Shown: positions 45,977 to 58,892 of the stretch, piece by piece
Numbering within the stretch: the first letter of the stretch is position 1
Layout of the letters: each line of letters starts with the position of its first letter
Assembly: GCA_951394405.1 (NCBI GenBank)
Contig: OX596339.1
Coordinates: 2,108,001-2,172,000 of the forward strand
Source of the DNA: Coprinellus micaceus
Taxonomy: Eukaryota > Basidiomycota > Agaricomycetes > Agaricales > Psathyrellaceae
Direction: 5' to 3'
Length of the DNA stretch: 64,000 nucleotides
The notes under the pieces: generated by a model
Seen by the model: the letters and a program-made list of their open reading frames with translations, nothing else
Told to the model about the DNA's origin: nothing
Databases searched by the model: none
Position numbers and translations under genes: made by a program

Positions 45977-48559
45977 TGGCTGGAGGCATTGTTCGATTTC
46001 TCGTCTCCGTTTCCGACTCTTTGTCTATGATTAGCTTTCGGTATTTGCTTTCGTTTGTTTCATCCAATCTCGTATCTATGGGCTCAGCAACACTCCTCGT
46101 ATGTACTACTCACTGTCCCAGCTCATATAATCCCCCCACGCTCTCGCTACTAGATATCCATTACTTTGGTCATTCACTCGCATTGTACATTAGTAGTAAC
46201 ATTACTCTCAGTTCTTGGACAGCTACTCCCCCCTGTACGCAGTATACTGTTTCTTTACTTCGTCACATCCTCGACGCCCTAAGTGCAGAGCCGCCTGAAC
46301 AATCCCAAGCCGGGCTTGGGACACGAAATGATCAAATTTGGGTGCGATGCGGAGTGCCGACATCTCGATATTTCATTTGTGAAATGAACATATGAGTTGC
46401 CTTGTCTGATACTCCGTTATATTAGGGTCCCCTCTCTTTCGTGATGCGCCTAGCTTGGGGTTGCGCAGTAGGGCACACAGGGGAACTTGAAGGTGCACAC
46501 CTCGTCGGGCTGCAGCGACGTAGCACGCATTTTCTTGTCCCCTTCCGCCCCGAAAAATGTGTGTTAAATTTGAGAGTTTGAAGAAAGCCTGATCCCGTTC
46601 TCATGTTCGCCGTGTCGCCTCTCAGCCCAGTGCGCACCAACAGGTTTTTCAGGAGATCTGGGGTGCTGTCCTCGAACCGTCCATGGTCCCAATGATGTGC
46701 CGCCACAAGCTATAGCCGACTTAGAGGCGCACTGTGACAAGGGATCGTTTTCTCGAATTGGATTAGTGCAACAGCCGACATGCATGGGGGCTGGAGCAGT
46801 TCGCAAACCCACTCGGTGGCGGAGTACACGAGGCAAACAGGGTCAAGCGTTCTTCCGAAATAGTTCATACCCTCGAAACAAATTTTGCTCTTAGGCCTGC
46901 TGTGATGCACCTGTTTACGGATACCCTGGCGTGAAAGGTTATGTTGATGTGAGTTACGAGAGCGGGAGAGGACGGAGCATGGGCCGGAGTTCACTGTAGT
47001 CAGGGTTTGGGGACTACCCTCGAAAGACAAACGTCGCGACTACTTGATGCAAATTCACCGTCACTGCCGCTCAATACTAGTGCCTCAGGGCCACCCCCGA
47101 GGTGGGTTATGGAAGAATGGAAATCACCCTGTATTTGCGCTGCCAAAAAGTGAGGGTCCCCGGCTGTTTAAACGCAGAGGCTCACACAAGGATGAAGCCG
47201 GTGTACCCAAAGAGCAACAGCTCGACCCCTGGTTTCGACATAAGTACATGGCAGATTCACATGGAAGAACTTGAAGGCAACACGTCGACCGACCTCTAAT
47301 TGTTATCTCGAGTGTCGCCTGAAGCACTTCCGTCGAACTCGATGATGGAGAACACCTTTAGACAGGGTTGGGATAGCCGGAGGTCCGAGCGCTTGAGCGT
47401 CAATCGTGTACCATAGCTCGTTGTGTTCTGGCGCACTACCGGACCAAACTCTACAGGCACTTGTCATCTGGCAACGGGCCCGCCATCAGGTCAGACGAGG
47501 CTACGGAACCTGGGCCTCGAGTGGGTAGAATAGGTGGCGATAGAATAGAGGTAATATGAATATCACTGAGATCGCGTTAACAGCGGCCACAACGTGGTAG
47601 TGGGGTAGCTCAGTCGAAGACACACATCTTGCCCTCGTGGATGATTTACCTTAGCTATGGGGGATTCCGCTATGTCGCCTTCTGCTACTCTTGAGAGGTT
47701 CAGGGCTAATATCGTCCATTCCCGAGGTACTGTTGTTCGGCTTCAACTGAGCGAAGGCTAGGGCTGTTCTGATGGTCTCTGATTTGGTCTCTTGTTGCTT
47801 TCTGGTCTTCCTCTGGGGGTTGACATAGATGTTTTTATATATTATTAAGCCCGCATCGCACAGAGGTAGTACATGAGAAGGTCCGTTGTTCAATCCAGCG
47901 TGCGGGCATGGCTATGTTTTCTGGCTTTTTGTCCCGAGTTCACATAATCGATGGCACGACTAATAGATGACATTAAGGACTGGGGACACTCGCGAAGCTA
48001 AGGTGGGAGGCAGATTGATGGAAGTAGAGAATCAAGTAAGGAGAGAGTGCGAACGAAACGAGTCGGAGGAGGTGCGGCAGGTGCGGGTGGGGAGGTGCGG
48101 GCGCTTAGGGTATCAAGATTCAAACTCCGCCGTCCAGGACAGTTCCAACACCGATTTCGATCATCGTGCTCATATTATCTGGGTCAACCACTGGTCAAAG
48201 TGTTCCATCTTCGAGGAAGCTTGGGATGGTATATGCAGAGGTACAAAATTGCTTCAGAATGCACCCCCGGGGGGCCTTTACCAGTATCTCGCTGCTCGAG
48301 CCGTGCTCCTAGTTGATCCTCTCGAACTAGGAGTTGAAAACTAGAGACTCTGGCAGCCCACCATGCCCATGCAATGTCGATATCCAAACGTTTGCGACTC
48401 TTAGCGCTCTTAGCGTCAATCGCCGTTTTGCACCGCGCCTTCTCTGTAACATTGGAAGGACAATGAACCATGTTGGTCGATACTCATATAGGGAAGGCCT
48501 CATACAACCGATCGCTTCACCATAGAGTACTCAATAGATGAAAGCTATATCAATGGAAA
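45977..48559. other. Gene-poor region downstream of the TEA gene, 2.6 kb
   Basis: No supported protein gene. It contains the 3' flank of the TEA gene and a truncated tRNA-like sequence at 47849. Confidence 0.5.
47849..47907 (+). pseudogene. Truncated tRNA-like sequence (59 nt)
   Basis: GCCCGCA at the 5' end pairs perfectly with TGCGGGC at the 3' end (7 bp acceptor stem). A box A-like TCGCACAGAGGTAGTAC and a T loop TTCAATC in the usual place relative to the 3' acceptor strand are present. The middle is too short: only a dozen bases separate the D-arm and T-arm parts where an anticodon arm and variable loop need about 25. The flanking pattern resembles elongator tRNA-Met, with CAT within the shortened middle. 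Best read as a deletion derivative of a tRNA gene. Confidence 0.5.
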
Positions 48560-49940
48560 CTACTCTTCGTCTTCCTCGTCGTCGTCGGCCTCTTCAAGCC
48601 ACTGTAAAGGGAGGGTGAGAGGTGAAACAAAATCGAAGCAAAGCTGACAAACCTTCAAAAAAGGCTCACTAGCCTTCCTGACCTTCTTGCTGGTGTCCTT
48701 GTCAACGTACTTCTTGCTCACATGGGTTCCCCATTGAGTGATGACTTCCTCGTCGAGGACGTCAATCTGGTATAATGCCATGAGAACCTTGGGGATGGCG
48801 AGGATGAGATCGGGGTGGACCAATCCAACATGGCGCTCGATGCCTCCAAGGAGGGCTTTCTGGTGCTTCTCGCTGGTGACCATCTGCGGGGAACTATGAG
48901 TCACTGTTGAAAAACACGAATACTGTGCGAACCTTTTGCAACAAAGCCCCGTACTGGGTGACCTCAGTGACCATGTCCTCCGAGAACAAGGCCTGAGCAA
49001 TGACGGTTACTGTCTTATGCTTCTTCGCAATGCCTAGTTCTTCTGCCTTTTTGAAGATGGCGATGGAGAACGCCTTGGGATCATCGACTTCTTCACGTTC
49101 CTCGTCAACCCACTTCCCAAGGATAGTGTAAGGGGTGTTGACGTCGTCGTCGCTCCCATCATCATCACCACCAAGCACCGCAGCAGCCATGCTTCCTTCA
49201 AGGGCCTTGATGCGAGCTTTCACAGCCTCAGGGGAGGTGTCCGCAGACCAGTCCTCATCGGCAAGAGTGGGCTTGTCGTTGAGCTCGGCGGCTTCAGCCT
49301 TGATCTTCTTGGTGAGGTAGTCGTCGCTCTCGTTGCCATCGTTTTGCTCTTCGCCGCTGCCGCCATTCGCTTCGCCGCCACCCACGGCGGCATCCGCACC
49401 AGCGACATCCTTCTTCTTGCCTTTCTTGACCTTGACTGGAGGGTTCTTCAGGATGTAGGGAACGAGTTTGTGACGCATGTCGATGCCGGTACGTTCGCCG
49501 CATGCCTTGCAGTCCCGAATGATGTCCTCGTTGCGCCCTTGCTTGATGATGATGAGGTCGGTTTCAGGGTTCTTGCACGAGCGACAGAGAACGAATTTGT
49601 CGATAAAGGCGTCTAAAAGCTCACGGAGACGGTCGGCGTCATGTGCGCCGTTGACAATGTATCGCTCGTTCTTTTCGTCGAAGGAGGTCTGCGCCCCGAG
49701 TTCACAGCCGAAGAACTTGGTGGTGTAGGTGGCAGGGCGGCTGAGGGCTCGCGCAACGTCGGCCATGTTCGGAACGACCGTCTTGATACCATTGCCTTTA
49801 CCCTCGATCTTGGTGGTCAAGATGGGCATGCTGATTCCCAGCATTAGCTGTATTCATTTCTGTGGCGAGAAAGAGACATACCGGTATCGATAAAACTTGT
49901 CGTCGACGTCCCGACGGATGTTAACGTATCCAGATGCCAT
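48560..49940 (-). CDS. TIF5: Eukaryotic translation initiation factor 5 (eIF5)
   Basis: The first exon [20 protein letters not shown] splices to [20 protein letters not shown], a diagnostic eIF5 start. The N-terminal GAP domain continues [20 protein letters not shown] and has the zinc ribbon CRSC...CKAC ([33 protein letters not shown]). A Lys/Gly/Asp/Glu linker follows ([18 protein letters not shown]). The C-terminal W2/HEAT domain includes [40 protein letters not shown] and the acidic end [13 protein letters not shown] that binds eIF2-beta and eIF3. eIF5 triggers GTP hydrolysis by eIF2 at the start codon. The last intron is 51 nt and stop-free, so the frame reads through it. Confidence 0.95.
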
Positions 49941-50505
49941 TTTGGAATGTGAATTCAACGCTGCGTGCGGAACGTTAGAGACTATCTGGCTACGCCGTGG
50001 AGCAGGATACGTACAAGAAGACAAGAAGATATAGGCAAGTGTTTCCGCTGCGGTATATCAATTGGAGGTCGAAGCATGAATCCTCTGCCAGGACAGAGTA
50101 TGGAAGGGTTTTGGGAGTGGATTGACGAAATGGTGAAGACTTTGGGGAAGACCTTCACAAAAAGTGGGTTTCGAGGTTGCACTCAAGAGGCAGAATGGCA
50201 CACGTCAATGGTGGTGGATGTGGTGCAACTCTGTCCACGTTGTGCTAATTTACTTCAATAAACTTTTGAGGCGGAGATTGAATCCGGTCGGAGCACCCTC
50301 ATCGATCGACAGGTCACAGCAACCTTGTCAGCCTCCTAAGCAGCACCGAGTCACTGCAGATCTGGTTTTGCTCATGTCCTCTAGCGCTGGGATATACATC
50401 GTACAGTAAAAACAAGCAAGCATCGCTAGACAACTAGACGTCCCAATGGCGCTTGCGTGTACTGCTGAGTAATGCGGCTCAATCATGACTCGATGATCTC
50501 CCTCA
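49941..50505. other. Intergenic region with a small Cys-pair open frame
   Basis: A + strand frame ending at 50261 contains CFRCG and CPRCANLL 70 residues apart, recalling a zinc ribbon, but it has no ATG before the first pair. Its stop overlaps an AATAAA. I do not call it a gene. Confidence 0.35.
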
Positions 50506-52105
50506 TCATGCCAGGCATTTGTGGCCGGCTTCCCAAAAGCTTCGCAACGACGGTACGCTTCGAGAAATGGCCAGCATTGTCTCCCCGTCAAGCTCCGCAC
50601 CCCCCTGCCAAATACTAAGGTCCCAGAGTCTCCAGTTGTCGTATCTTCGAGACATCATCTCGTTGCGGAACATAGTCTGTGTATAGTATAGATCAGAACT
50701 CAAATTCTTTGTCGTCGAAGTGAACGGCGCTTACCAGTGCGTTAGATGATGCCGAATCCACGTCGCCTACTGACAGCCACAAGAACCTCAAACTTGCCAG
50801 GCTTCGCGCGAAGGCATCGAACATTGGTGCACTAAGCTTGAAGACATTCAGGCGAAGCCGAGTGAGAGAGGCCGCTAGCTGCAACTTCGGGACAAGGGAA
50901 ACCACATCTTGAGGCTGGAGGTAACGGTCCCGAAGCTTGAAGGTGCACAAATGTTCGGCGGAATGTTCGATGCAGAGCCGCAAGACGTCCATGCCTCCCA
51001 TGAGATGAGTAGGACAGATGTCGATCTCCTTGGCCTGTGCAAAGCATTGAGGGTCTGAGAGGAGGTCACATAACCACTCGCAAAGGGATTCCTCCCTGTT
51101 TGGGTCGAGAGCGAGCCCAATCGGCGTGAGCCTGAGCGCGATGTTGGTCAAGGCTGGAGACTCGCGCAGCAGCCTAGCAAGGCCCGAAGCATCGGTCTGA
51201 AGTGAATAGTTGAATGGAATGCGAATGAGGGTAGACTCTAGATTTGGGAAGGAATCGAGGTCGAGGAAAAAGAGGGAGAGGTCGAGTTTGCCCCAGGAAC
51301 GGATTTTCAGAGTCTTGACTTGGGGGGAGAGTTTATTGACAAAAGGAACGACAGCCCCACGCAAGGCCTCCGAACCGCCTTGTGTATGGGTGGGGAGGAC
51401 GGCCATGTTGTCTGAAAACTCCAATTCCAGCGTTTCGACCTTGCCCAACCTGGGTTTGGAGTCGATGAGGGCTTGATGACCTTCCAAGTGGGCACACAGA
51501 GAGACCCTGACAAGCTTGTCCCCAAAGGTGTTCCATGCCGAGGCATACAGAGCGTCTAGGTGCTTGGACAATGGAAATGCCCACGTCACGATGCGAAAAT
51601 CTTGGACGTTTACCATCTTGGACAGGGTCGCGGTGAGCTTCTGCACAATGGCCAGGTCATAGGTCGGAACGTCGGGCTGGACTTCGGGTGGAGGCCTGTC
51701 TGGAGGAGGCTCACCCCGATCGGGGATGACCTTGCGGACGGCAGATCGTATCCTGGCGACAAAGCGTCTTCCGAAGCTAGGAGAAGGAGGACGTTGAGCG
51801 GCCGGAGGCGCAGACCGTAGATGTACTGCCAACTTCTTCACCCTCTTCGCGACTTGGGACCCCCTGTGCAAAAGGGAAAACATTAACATCATCCAACAGG
51901 GTCAGACAAGAGCAACGCGTACTCACATAAGATGGTCCAAGTAATGACTCATGCCCAGGGTCGACGTATCAAGGAGAAGGTCCCCGTATCGAGTGTCCAT
52001 CCCCAGGTTGAAGAAGAATCTGTTGACCCCGATGAGCGCCTGTAGCTCCCCATCGTCGAGGTGTTCGGTGACGCAAAACCACACTTCAACGGGCACATCT
52101 TGCAT
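50506..52105 (-). CDS. F-box protein of the agaricomycete LRR-like family
   Basis: Exon 1 starts MQDVPVEVWFCVTEHLDDGE, LQALIGVNRFFFNLGMDTRY: an F-box (proline-initiated helix, then the second and third helices). Exon 2 (from about 51866) gives GSQVAKRVKKLAVHLRSAPP and a long leucine-rich region with irregular LRR-like strands, for example VETLELEFSDNMAV and VKTLKIRSWGKLDLSLFFLD. The last exon, after an intron at about 50735-50675, reads MFRNEMMSRRYDNWRLWDLS and ends SLRSFWEAGHKCLA. The same three-part build (F-box, divergent LRR, terminal SFW motif) is common in agaricomycete F-box families. These proteins bring substrates to SCF ubiquitin ligases; the target is unknown. Confidence 0.85.
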
Positions 52106-52751
52106 GCTGGGGGGCGCAAAGAAGAAAAGGTGGTCTGGCGTGGGCTGGGTGCACTAAGTAGCGGTCAAATAGAGCGCAGAACAATTGAAATTGAACCTGC
52201 CGTTATCCACGAACCCGCTGCCGACTTGTCAAGGGAATTGTCATAGCCTTGTCCAGCCTTGAGGTCGGACTTGAGCGGGCTTTTGTCGACGTGATGTTCT
52301 TGATAGATATCAGGGATGAGTCGACGTGTGATAACAGTGAAGCGAGAGCCTGAGCTAGCGACGGCCAAGGAGTCGAAAGCAGCATAAGGATTCGGAACAC
52401 CGACTTACTGCATCACCAGGATCTCGTGACTAAAGCTACCAAACCTAAGCGCCGAGCGCTTAAAGTTAGCGATTTTGGCCCCGGGGCGTCGAAATGGCTT
52501 TCGATTTTGGGCGGAGATACTCAACCTCTGAGCGTATTCGAGCATATGGATATCACCTCAGGAGAAAGACCAATGCGAGGTCGTCAGTGGCTGACAGCGA
52601 CGAGCGGTGCACAGTTATAATTCGGGACGGTCTGATACATATCCAAGTAGCCCTCGAGTGTAGCAAGTGGGTACTGGTCATCATGTACGTCTAGGTAGTT
52701 TGTCGACCCAACTGCAAGAGTAGGTGAGCTTTGTTCAATCGGGGACACAAA
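52106..52751. other. Intergenic region
   Basis: Between the F-box start and the HMG-CoA reductase stop. No supported frame. Confidence 0.45.
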
Positions 52752-54386
52752 TCAAACGGCCTGAGGGCCTGGGGTAACAGGAACGGATACGGCTGGTGTA
52801 TTGACCTGCGATCTGTTGTGCGCCATGTGTGCCCGGATGAGATGCCCCGCAGCTAGGGCACTGAGGAGGGACAATTCTCCGGCCATGACCGCGGACGCGA
52901 TGATGCGGGCGAGGGTTTGCGCATTGCTTCCAGGCTGCTTGGAGTGGGCGCCTTTAATTCCGAGCATCTCCAACACCCCTTGTTGTGGACCCAATACAGT
53001 TCCGCCACCCACAGTGCCCACTTCGATACAGGGCATTGTTACTGTCATCAGAAGATCCTCCCCGTCATTTACTCTGGGATGCTGGGTCAGCAGCTCCTTT
53101 TCGGCCAAAGAGAACAAAAGGACGTACGGCTCCATCAAGGTCATACACATGGAACTCTCAACGTTCTGGGCGGGGTCTTGGCCGGTGGCAAGGAAGATTG
53201 CGGTAAGAATATTGGAAGCGTGCGCGTTGAAACCGCCGATTGAGCCAGCCATGGCACTACCGATCAAGTTCTTCTTGATGTTGAGGTTGCAAAGCGCCTC
53301 CACGGTGGTTTTGAGGACGCTGGTGACGACCTTCCCAGGGACAACGGCTTCGGCGACGATGCTCTTCCCTCTCCCTTCGATCCAGTTGATTGCGGCAGGC
53401 TTCTTGTCCGTACAATAATTCCCGGACAGTGCAAGGACGACCATGGCTGGGAAGAACTCCTTCATCGCGTCCAACGCCTTCTCCGTCCCCTTGGATATCA
53501 TGTTCATCCCCATCGCGTCACCGGTGGAGGTAGCGAACCGAACATATAGTGTCCTGCCAGCGATTGCCGTTTTCAAGCTTTTCAACTTGGCAAATCGAGA
53601 CGTAGATTCGAACGCCTGTCGAAGGGCGGTGTGCCCCTCTTCCGAGTCTACCCAGACCTTGGCACGACCGGCCATAACAGCGGAGGGGAAGTCAATGGCG
53701 GGGCCTCGAGTCATGGCATCGTTGGTGAGCACTGTAGAGACCCCTCCTCCAGCATTGAGGGCCTTACAGCCGCGAGAGGTCGATGCCACCAAGGTTCCCT
53801 CCGCCGTGGCCATCGGAATCGGGTACATATTGCCGTCTATCTTCAACGGCCCAGCGATACCAAGCGGTACAGGGACGTATCCAATGACGTTCTCGCAGCA
53901 TGCACCGAGGACTTGTGCATAGTCGTAATCCTCGTAAGGAATGTTCGACCCCTCCAATGTTTTTGTGTTCGAACTTCGAGCTGGTACCGCATTAGTAGGT
54001 AAGTTCAGGGGCAGGGAATGGTACGTACAAACGACGGCTCTACGAATGCGAACAGCCCGCTCCAGCTCGTCCATACCGAAGAGCTTCTCCAATGCATAAG
54101 GGGCCACCTTGCCTCGGTCGACCAAGAGAATCACTTCCTCGTCTGACAACATGCTCAGAGATTCGCCTTTGGACCGAGATGCATCTTCGTAAATGGCGAG
54201 GCACTCCTCATAGGATCGTAGGAAGTAACTTTCTTCGTAGGTTTGGGCGGGAGGGGATGTAGTCCCCGACGAACTGCAAGAGGGGGGCGTCGGTAACGAG
54301 TCTGCAGGATTGACCAAGCGCGTTTGCTTCAACTTGAGCGCCAGTGCCTGGGCGGAGAAGGCTTGGGATTGCGAAAGAGAAGACAT
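52752..54386 (-). CDS. HMG1: HMG-CoA reductase, short form without membrane domain
   Basis: The frame starts [20 protein letters not shown] and goes straight into the linker [20 protein letters not shown] and the catalytic domain. Visible motifs: [18 protein letters not shown] with the catalytic Glu, [59 protein letters not shown] with the catalytic Lys, [14 protein letters not shown], and [17 protein letters not shown] with the catalytic His and the AMPK-type Ser. Two stop-free introns of 48 nt (53981-54028) and 54 nt (53074-53127) must be removed, giving about 510 residues. The enzyme makes mevalonate for sterols and other isoprenoids. The usual eight-helix, sterol-sensing N-terminal half is missing, and I see no membrane-helix exon within 1.3 kb upstream. 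It is either a soluble paralogue or the product of a gene truncated at its 5' end. Confidence 0.93.
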   Translation of the reverse strand: MSSLSQSQAFSAQALALKLKQTRLVNPADSLPTPPSCSSSGTTSPPAQTYEESYFLRSYEECLAIYEDASRSKGESLSMLSDEEVILLVDRGKVAPYALEKLFGMDELERAVRIRRAVVCTYHSLPLNLPTNAVPARSSNTKTLEGSNIPYEDYDYAQVLGACCENVIGYVPVPLGIAGPLKIDGNMYPIPMATAEGTLVASTSRGCKALNAGGGVSTVLTNDAMTRGPAIDFPSAVMAGRAKVWVDSEEGHTALRQAFESTSRFAKLKSLKTAIAGRTLYVRFATSTGDAMGMNMISKGTEKALDAMKEFFPAMVVLALSGNYCTDKKPAAINWIEGRGKSIVAEAVVPGKVVTSVLKTTVEALCNLNIKKNLIGSAMAGSIGGFNAHASNILTAIFLATGQDPAQNVESSMCMTLMEPYVLLFSLAEKELLTQHPRVNDGEDLLMTVTMPCIEVGTVGGGTVLGPQQGVLEMLGIKGAHSKQPGSNAQTLARIIASAVMAGELSLLSALAAGHLIRAHMAHNRSQVNTPAVSVPVTPGPQAV

Positions 54387-55758
54387 GTCGACGGGGTGAT
54401 GTGGGGAAGAAGACCTCTGCCTTGAGTAGAGGATGCCAAAGAATCTAGTCGCCTAGCATAGTATAAAAGACATAAACCACAACTCTAGCGGTATGGCCTG
54501 CGGTTTGGATCCAGGGTAATACGCGGAAAACCCCACCTCTTGATCCAAAAGGCAGACCAATGAGATGCCGGATCTATCCACACGTAGGGCGGTCAGGATT
54601 CAAAAGCGCCCCACCCTTGGTGGAGGTGAGCTTTCGGATAGGTTGGTCGCAGGGAACCGTGCGATCTACGAGCGGTAGCTTGCACTCTGTTGACTCCTCC
54701 TGAAAACCTGATAGGATTGGGGTTAAGAGACTCATGCTGCTGGGGTGAATTTCTTTTTCAGTAGAACGATTGGTACTGCGTGCACTTTGCCTTCAATGGC
54801 GTGATGGAGGCCAGGTACATAAGAAAATGTGTCTAGGACCTTCTTTGATTCTTGACTCTTGATGCTGGAGCGTCGACGTCGGGCTCAAGTTGCGCAGTAG
54901 TTCGCTGAGCTTGGTGGGAGATGCCGGCGGCAATTCCCACACTTAATCAAGCTCGACGAATGTCACTTTGACCAATACGCACCCTCAAGCGCTTATGCAT
55001 CATGCTCCGTGGCCGCGAGGGAACACTGCCCAATTTCTCGATGTTCATGCTCACGAAACCGACGGGACGATGCGCTTGGATACCCACCATTTAGGAGCCC
55101 GCATCCCACCTGGTCCGGCTGGCCCGTAATTTCGTTCATCCTTCCTGCCAGTGGCCATGTTAGATTTGGTCTGGCTTTGCGGCTGGCAACTTGGCTCTCT
55201 GCACCTTATAGCCTAGCCTCTAGGCCGGCTGTTACTGTCGGTTTGCTTTACTCACGCAATAGCTACCCAACTTGGCGGTTCGTCCCATGGCATCACTTAG
55301 ATGAATGCATTGTGTTTCGACTTGCAAGATCTTGATACCCGCGTTTTCTACCTCGCCGGGACCTCGCCAGGAAGAGGAAGTTCTGCATGCTGCTCGAGAA
55401 ATAGTGCGTACGCTCGAATCCCTTCTCCCACGTTGCTTCCCTCACACTTCGTCAGGAGCGTCTATCCGCAGAGGTATCGTTTTTTCCCTCGGTGGGAAGC
55501 GGTCGACTACGATCTGCGTCCGAACCGGCCTTCCCATCAACCGCGAGAGTTGAGGGGATGGAGCAGGAAGGATGCGACGTACGAAGCGCCACCTCGAACA
55601 ACGTCGTTGGAGATTGGAGACACCGCGCTTGGCTGGGGGGGAGAACGCTAACCACCCCCGATCCGTCAGATCTATCGCTTAGAGTACGTTTTCCAACTCT
55701 GAAACTTTGTTTCGATCCAATCGACCGACCAATTAGCTGTTAGTTTTCTAGTCATGAC
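54387..55758. other. Divergent intergenic region between HMG-CoA reductase and kinase genes
   Basis: 1.4 kb holding both promoters. Frames on the + strand at 55009-55743 lack recognisable motifs. No hydrophobic exon that could supply an HMG-CoA reductase membrane domain was seen on the minus strand. Confidence 0.5.
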
Positions 55759-58592
55759 ATGCCCCGTGCGAGCTCCTTTGGGAAGAGCCTGTCTCCAGCA
55801 ATCACCTTCCTACCTCGGTCTTACTCCTTTCCGCCAATTCACTGCGTTCCAACTACCTCGAGGGATGACAGTAATCCCGAAAGGACTCAAGATTCGTTTC
55901 CCGTGTACTCGCCGCCCAATCCAACTGACCTGGCACGCCTTCGGTTCCCAGCAGCATTCATTCTCCACGCGGATAAGACTCCTCCCTTGGACCATCACCC
56001 GAACGCCTGGCTTTCACCTAAATCCTTCGCCCTCAATTCTCCGCCATCTCCATGCCCTCGAATTCACCCCAGTACGGAAGACAGCCCAACCCAGAGGATG
56101 GCGATTCGGAGGAAGCCTGTTCCGAAGCTCTTGGCCGAGGACCCGGTCAGAAACTCATCCTTTATGAGATTCTCAACCATGAACTCGTTTCCTCTCTTAC
56201 ACCCTACCGATGCTCTTAAGCCATCCCCCTCAGTCGTCGCGAAAGCCTTCAGACGAAGCGACCGAGTCAAGGGCTATTCCTTACGCTATTTTCTCAGCCA
56301 GGGGGCGCAGGGAAAGGTCTATCTGGCAACATGCGGAGGGGAGCAAGAGCTCTCCGCTATCAAGGTTATCTCAAAGCTCACGGTCGAAAGTTTCCGAACA
56401 TTATTACAAGAACAGAAGTTACTGAAGAGGATCAAAGGACACCAATTCGTTTTGAACATGGTGGACAGCTTTCACGACACCGAGAACTTCTACTTGGTCA
56501 CGGTGCGTTCGTCAGAATACTGTCGTTATTAGCTTTCGGAAACCTGAACCGTTGCGTAGGACTACTATCCAGGTGGAGATCTCGCACATCTTCTGTACAA
56601 AGTGGGCATTTTCGAGACGGACATGGCGCGATTCTATATCTCGGAGTTGGTCAGGGTTCCCCCCTTTCCGACTCGTGCAGGTCGCTGAAGAACTTCCAGG
56701 TCGTGGCTGTGAAATTTTTGCACGACAGGGGAATTGTCCACCGAGATCTCAAGCCAGGGAACATCCTCATCAAATCTGACGGACACATCTGCGTAGTCGA
56801 CTTTGGCCTATGCAAAGACTTCAAAAGCACCTCCACCTCAAGACGCGGCGCGGACAGATTATCCCACGAAAGCAAGCCTCGTTTACCGTGGCCGACTACC
56901 AATGGATTCGCCGGGACCCTGGTCTACATGTCTCCACAAGCCGTCAATCAAGACCCTTACTCTTATGAGACGGACTGGTGGGCGGTGGGGATTATTCTGT
57001 ACGAGCTGCTACAAGGAGACGTGAGGGTTTGCTTGGACCCCATCCACGTTTCCAACTAACGCTTGTAAAACCTAGACTCCATGGGTCGGGTCGGATATAC
57101 CATCCATGGTGAAGAAGATTCGGCGCGACCCTCTTGTATTTCGGAAGGACGTGCAAGTCGACTCCGCTGCTCGCGATTTCATTGAGAAGGTGGGTCGAAG
57201 GTGAGGTTCGACTGCTATCATCCCCTGATTCATCCTCCGTTCTGGTAGCTTTTGGAGAAAGAAGTTGACGCTCGCATCCCTCCCTCTCAATTTGAGAGTC
57301 ACATTTTCTTTCAATCCGCGTAAGTCTCCCCAATATTAATTTACCACGGGCCGCGATCGTTCAACGTGACTTCGATGCAGTACATTCGCCGACATCGAAC
57401 GGGGACTCCTCATCCGTAAACTCATTTCGCCTCCTATCATCCGTAAACTCATTACGATTGGTTTTTAGCACCGTTCACTCCCCAATACAGCGAGAAGCTT
57501 CTGGCCTCGGGCTGCCTCAATGAAACAGACAAAATCTATGTCGGCAGGCCCTACGATCCCACGGTGGATCCTTTCCCGGAGTATAACTATGTCGACTCTC
57601 TTAGCGATTCACTCCCGCCCGTCGACGGACTAGAGGCGGTGAAGATGGACGTCGGTCAGGGTGTGAAGAAATTCTCGACTAGGCCCCGCTTTCTCCTCGA
57701 CACTCTCGCTCCTCGCCCTCGCCTCAGGAGGGGGCAGCCGTATACCAAACCGGAGCACCTTAGCAAGGCGAGCAGTGACAAAGGCCCGATGATCCACAAG
57801 TTGAATCTACCGATCGACAATACGTTCGGCCCAGTGCTGCCCAATCCCGACAAAAGGGGTTCGACAGAAGTGTCAAAGGCCTCGCGGCTTCCGAAAGTTA
57901 CCTCCTCCTTGCTCAGGCTGTCTGCTGCATTTTCTCGCTCTTTCTTATACTCGGAACACTTCTCAGGAACATCTACCTTGGGTGAACCAGCACCCGCTGT
58001 GGCCATCTCCCCTCCTCGCTTGAACCTGACCCCCGGTTTCCCTCCTTCATCGCAACCAATCAGACAACTAGTTTCTCCTGCACCTCCCTCCAACCAAACC
58101 CCTTTCACTCCAAAGCTGGCCAGGCCTACCGTACTTCCCCTCCATACGCCGTCCCTCACCCCTCCCCTTCCTTCCATGCTCACGGTATCGTCGATCAGGG
58201 CCGCAAGCTCCTTGTTCTCCGTCAACGCGGATGGATCTGCAACACACACCACGCTGGTTTCCTCATACACCACGTCTGTTCTAGCGGATATAAGCTCGGT
58301 TTCTGCGGCCAGTTCTCCTGCTTCTCAAGAAATCTCTGGCGGGAACGATGTCAAGAAACCGACGGCGTCGTCGCCTCTCCTCGATCCTAACTGCCATTGG
58401 AAAACCTACGAAGCAAGGAGGATAGGGGCGCCAGCTCGAGGGCCCGTGTGCACAACTCGGACCTCTGATGCGTCGACAGGGTTTGCTAAATGGTTCGCTG
58501 TGGTGACACGCTCGGTTCTGGGGCTCATGAGGCGAATAGAAAGTCGGTTAAGAAGGAGTTCCGCTCATGTGGAGACGGACCTGACTGTATGA
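55759..58592 (+). CDS. Serine/threonine protein kinase, AGC-like
   Basis: After an N-terminal Pro/Ser-rich extension of about 170 residues the kinase domain begins GYSLRYFLSQGAQGKVYLAT, with Gly loop and AIKVISK Lys. The alpha-C Glu is in LLQEQKLLKR. Across introns follow DYYPGGDLAHLLYKVGIFE, VHRDLKPGNILIKSDGHICV, VDFGLCKDF, the activation loop NGFAGTLVYMSPQAV and TDWWAVGIILYELLQGD. These residues predict an active kinase. The domain order and the FxGT loop place it near AGC kinases, but the Tyr of YRDLKPEN is His and APE is replaced by SPQ. A part like the AGC tail (GLLIPPFTPQYSEKLL) precedes a long Ser/Pro/Thr-rich C-terminus. Substrate and upstream signal are unknown. It is convergent with CCT5. 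Confidence 0.87.
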
Positions 58593-58892
58593 TCCAGATT
58601 TCCAGCCCTTGTCATGTTTTGCTTGGTTATCCTTTCGTTGCTTTCCTCGGTTTGCCAACTCGCTATCTTTTGCTTGACCGAGTCTCATTGTATTTCGCTC
58701 TTCTGCTGGTTTGTAATATTCCTTGCTCTGCTATCTACACGCTGTTTTGTTGCACTGTAATGTAATTCACGCTATCAGTAAATTTCCCGCGGGTGGATAC
58801 TTGACGGCTATCCACTGTAACTTTCAGCTGGACGCAGATGGTTGGTAATTGGATTGCGGTTTCTATTCAACTGCCTACGGGTCGTATGCCCT

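Noticed and set aside
49965..50261. Small zinc-ribbon-like gene divergent from eIF5.
   Set aside because: No ATG before the first CxxC pair, and only about 25 bp separate it from the eIF5 start codon. Kept only as a note.
52801..53418. Plus-strand frame of 205 codons.
   Set aside because: Antisense to the conserved HMG-CoA reductase catalytic exons.
54458..54466. TATAAAA near the HMG-CoA reductase start.
   Set aside because: Orientation is + while the gene is on the minus strand, so it is not its TATA box; no + strand gene follows closely.
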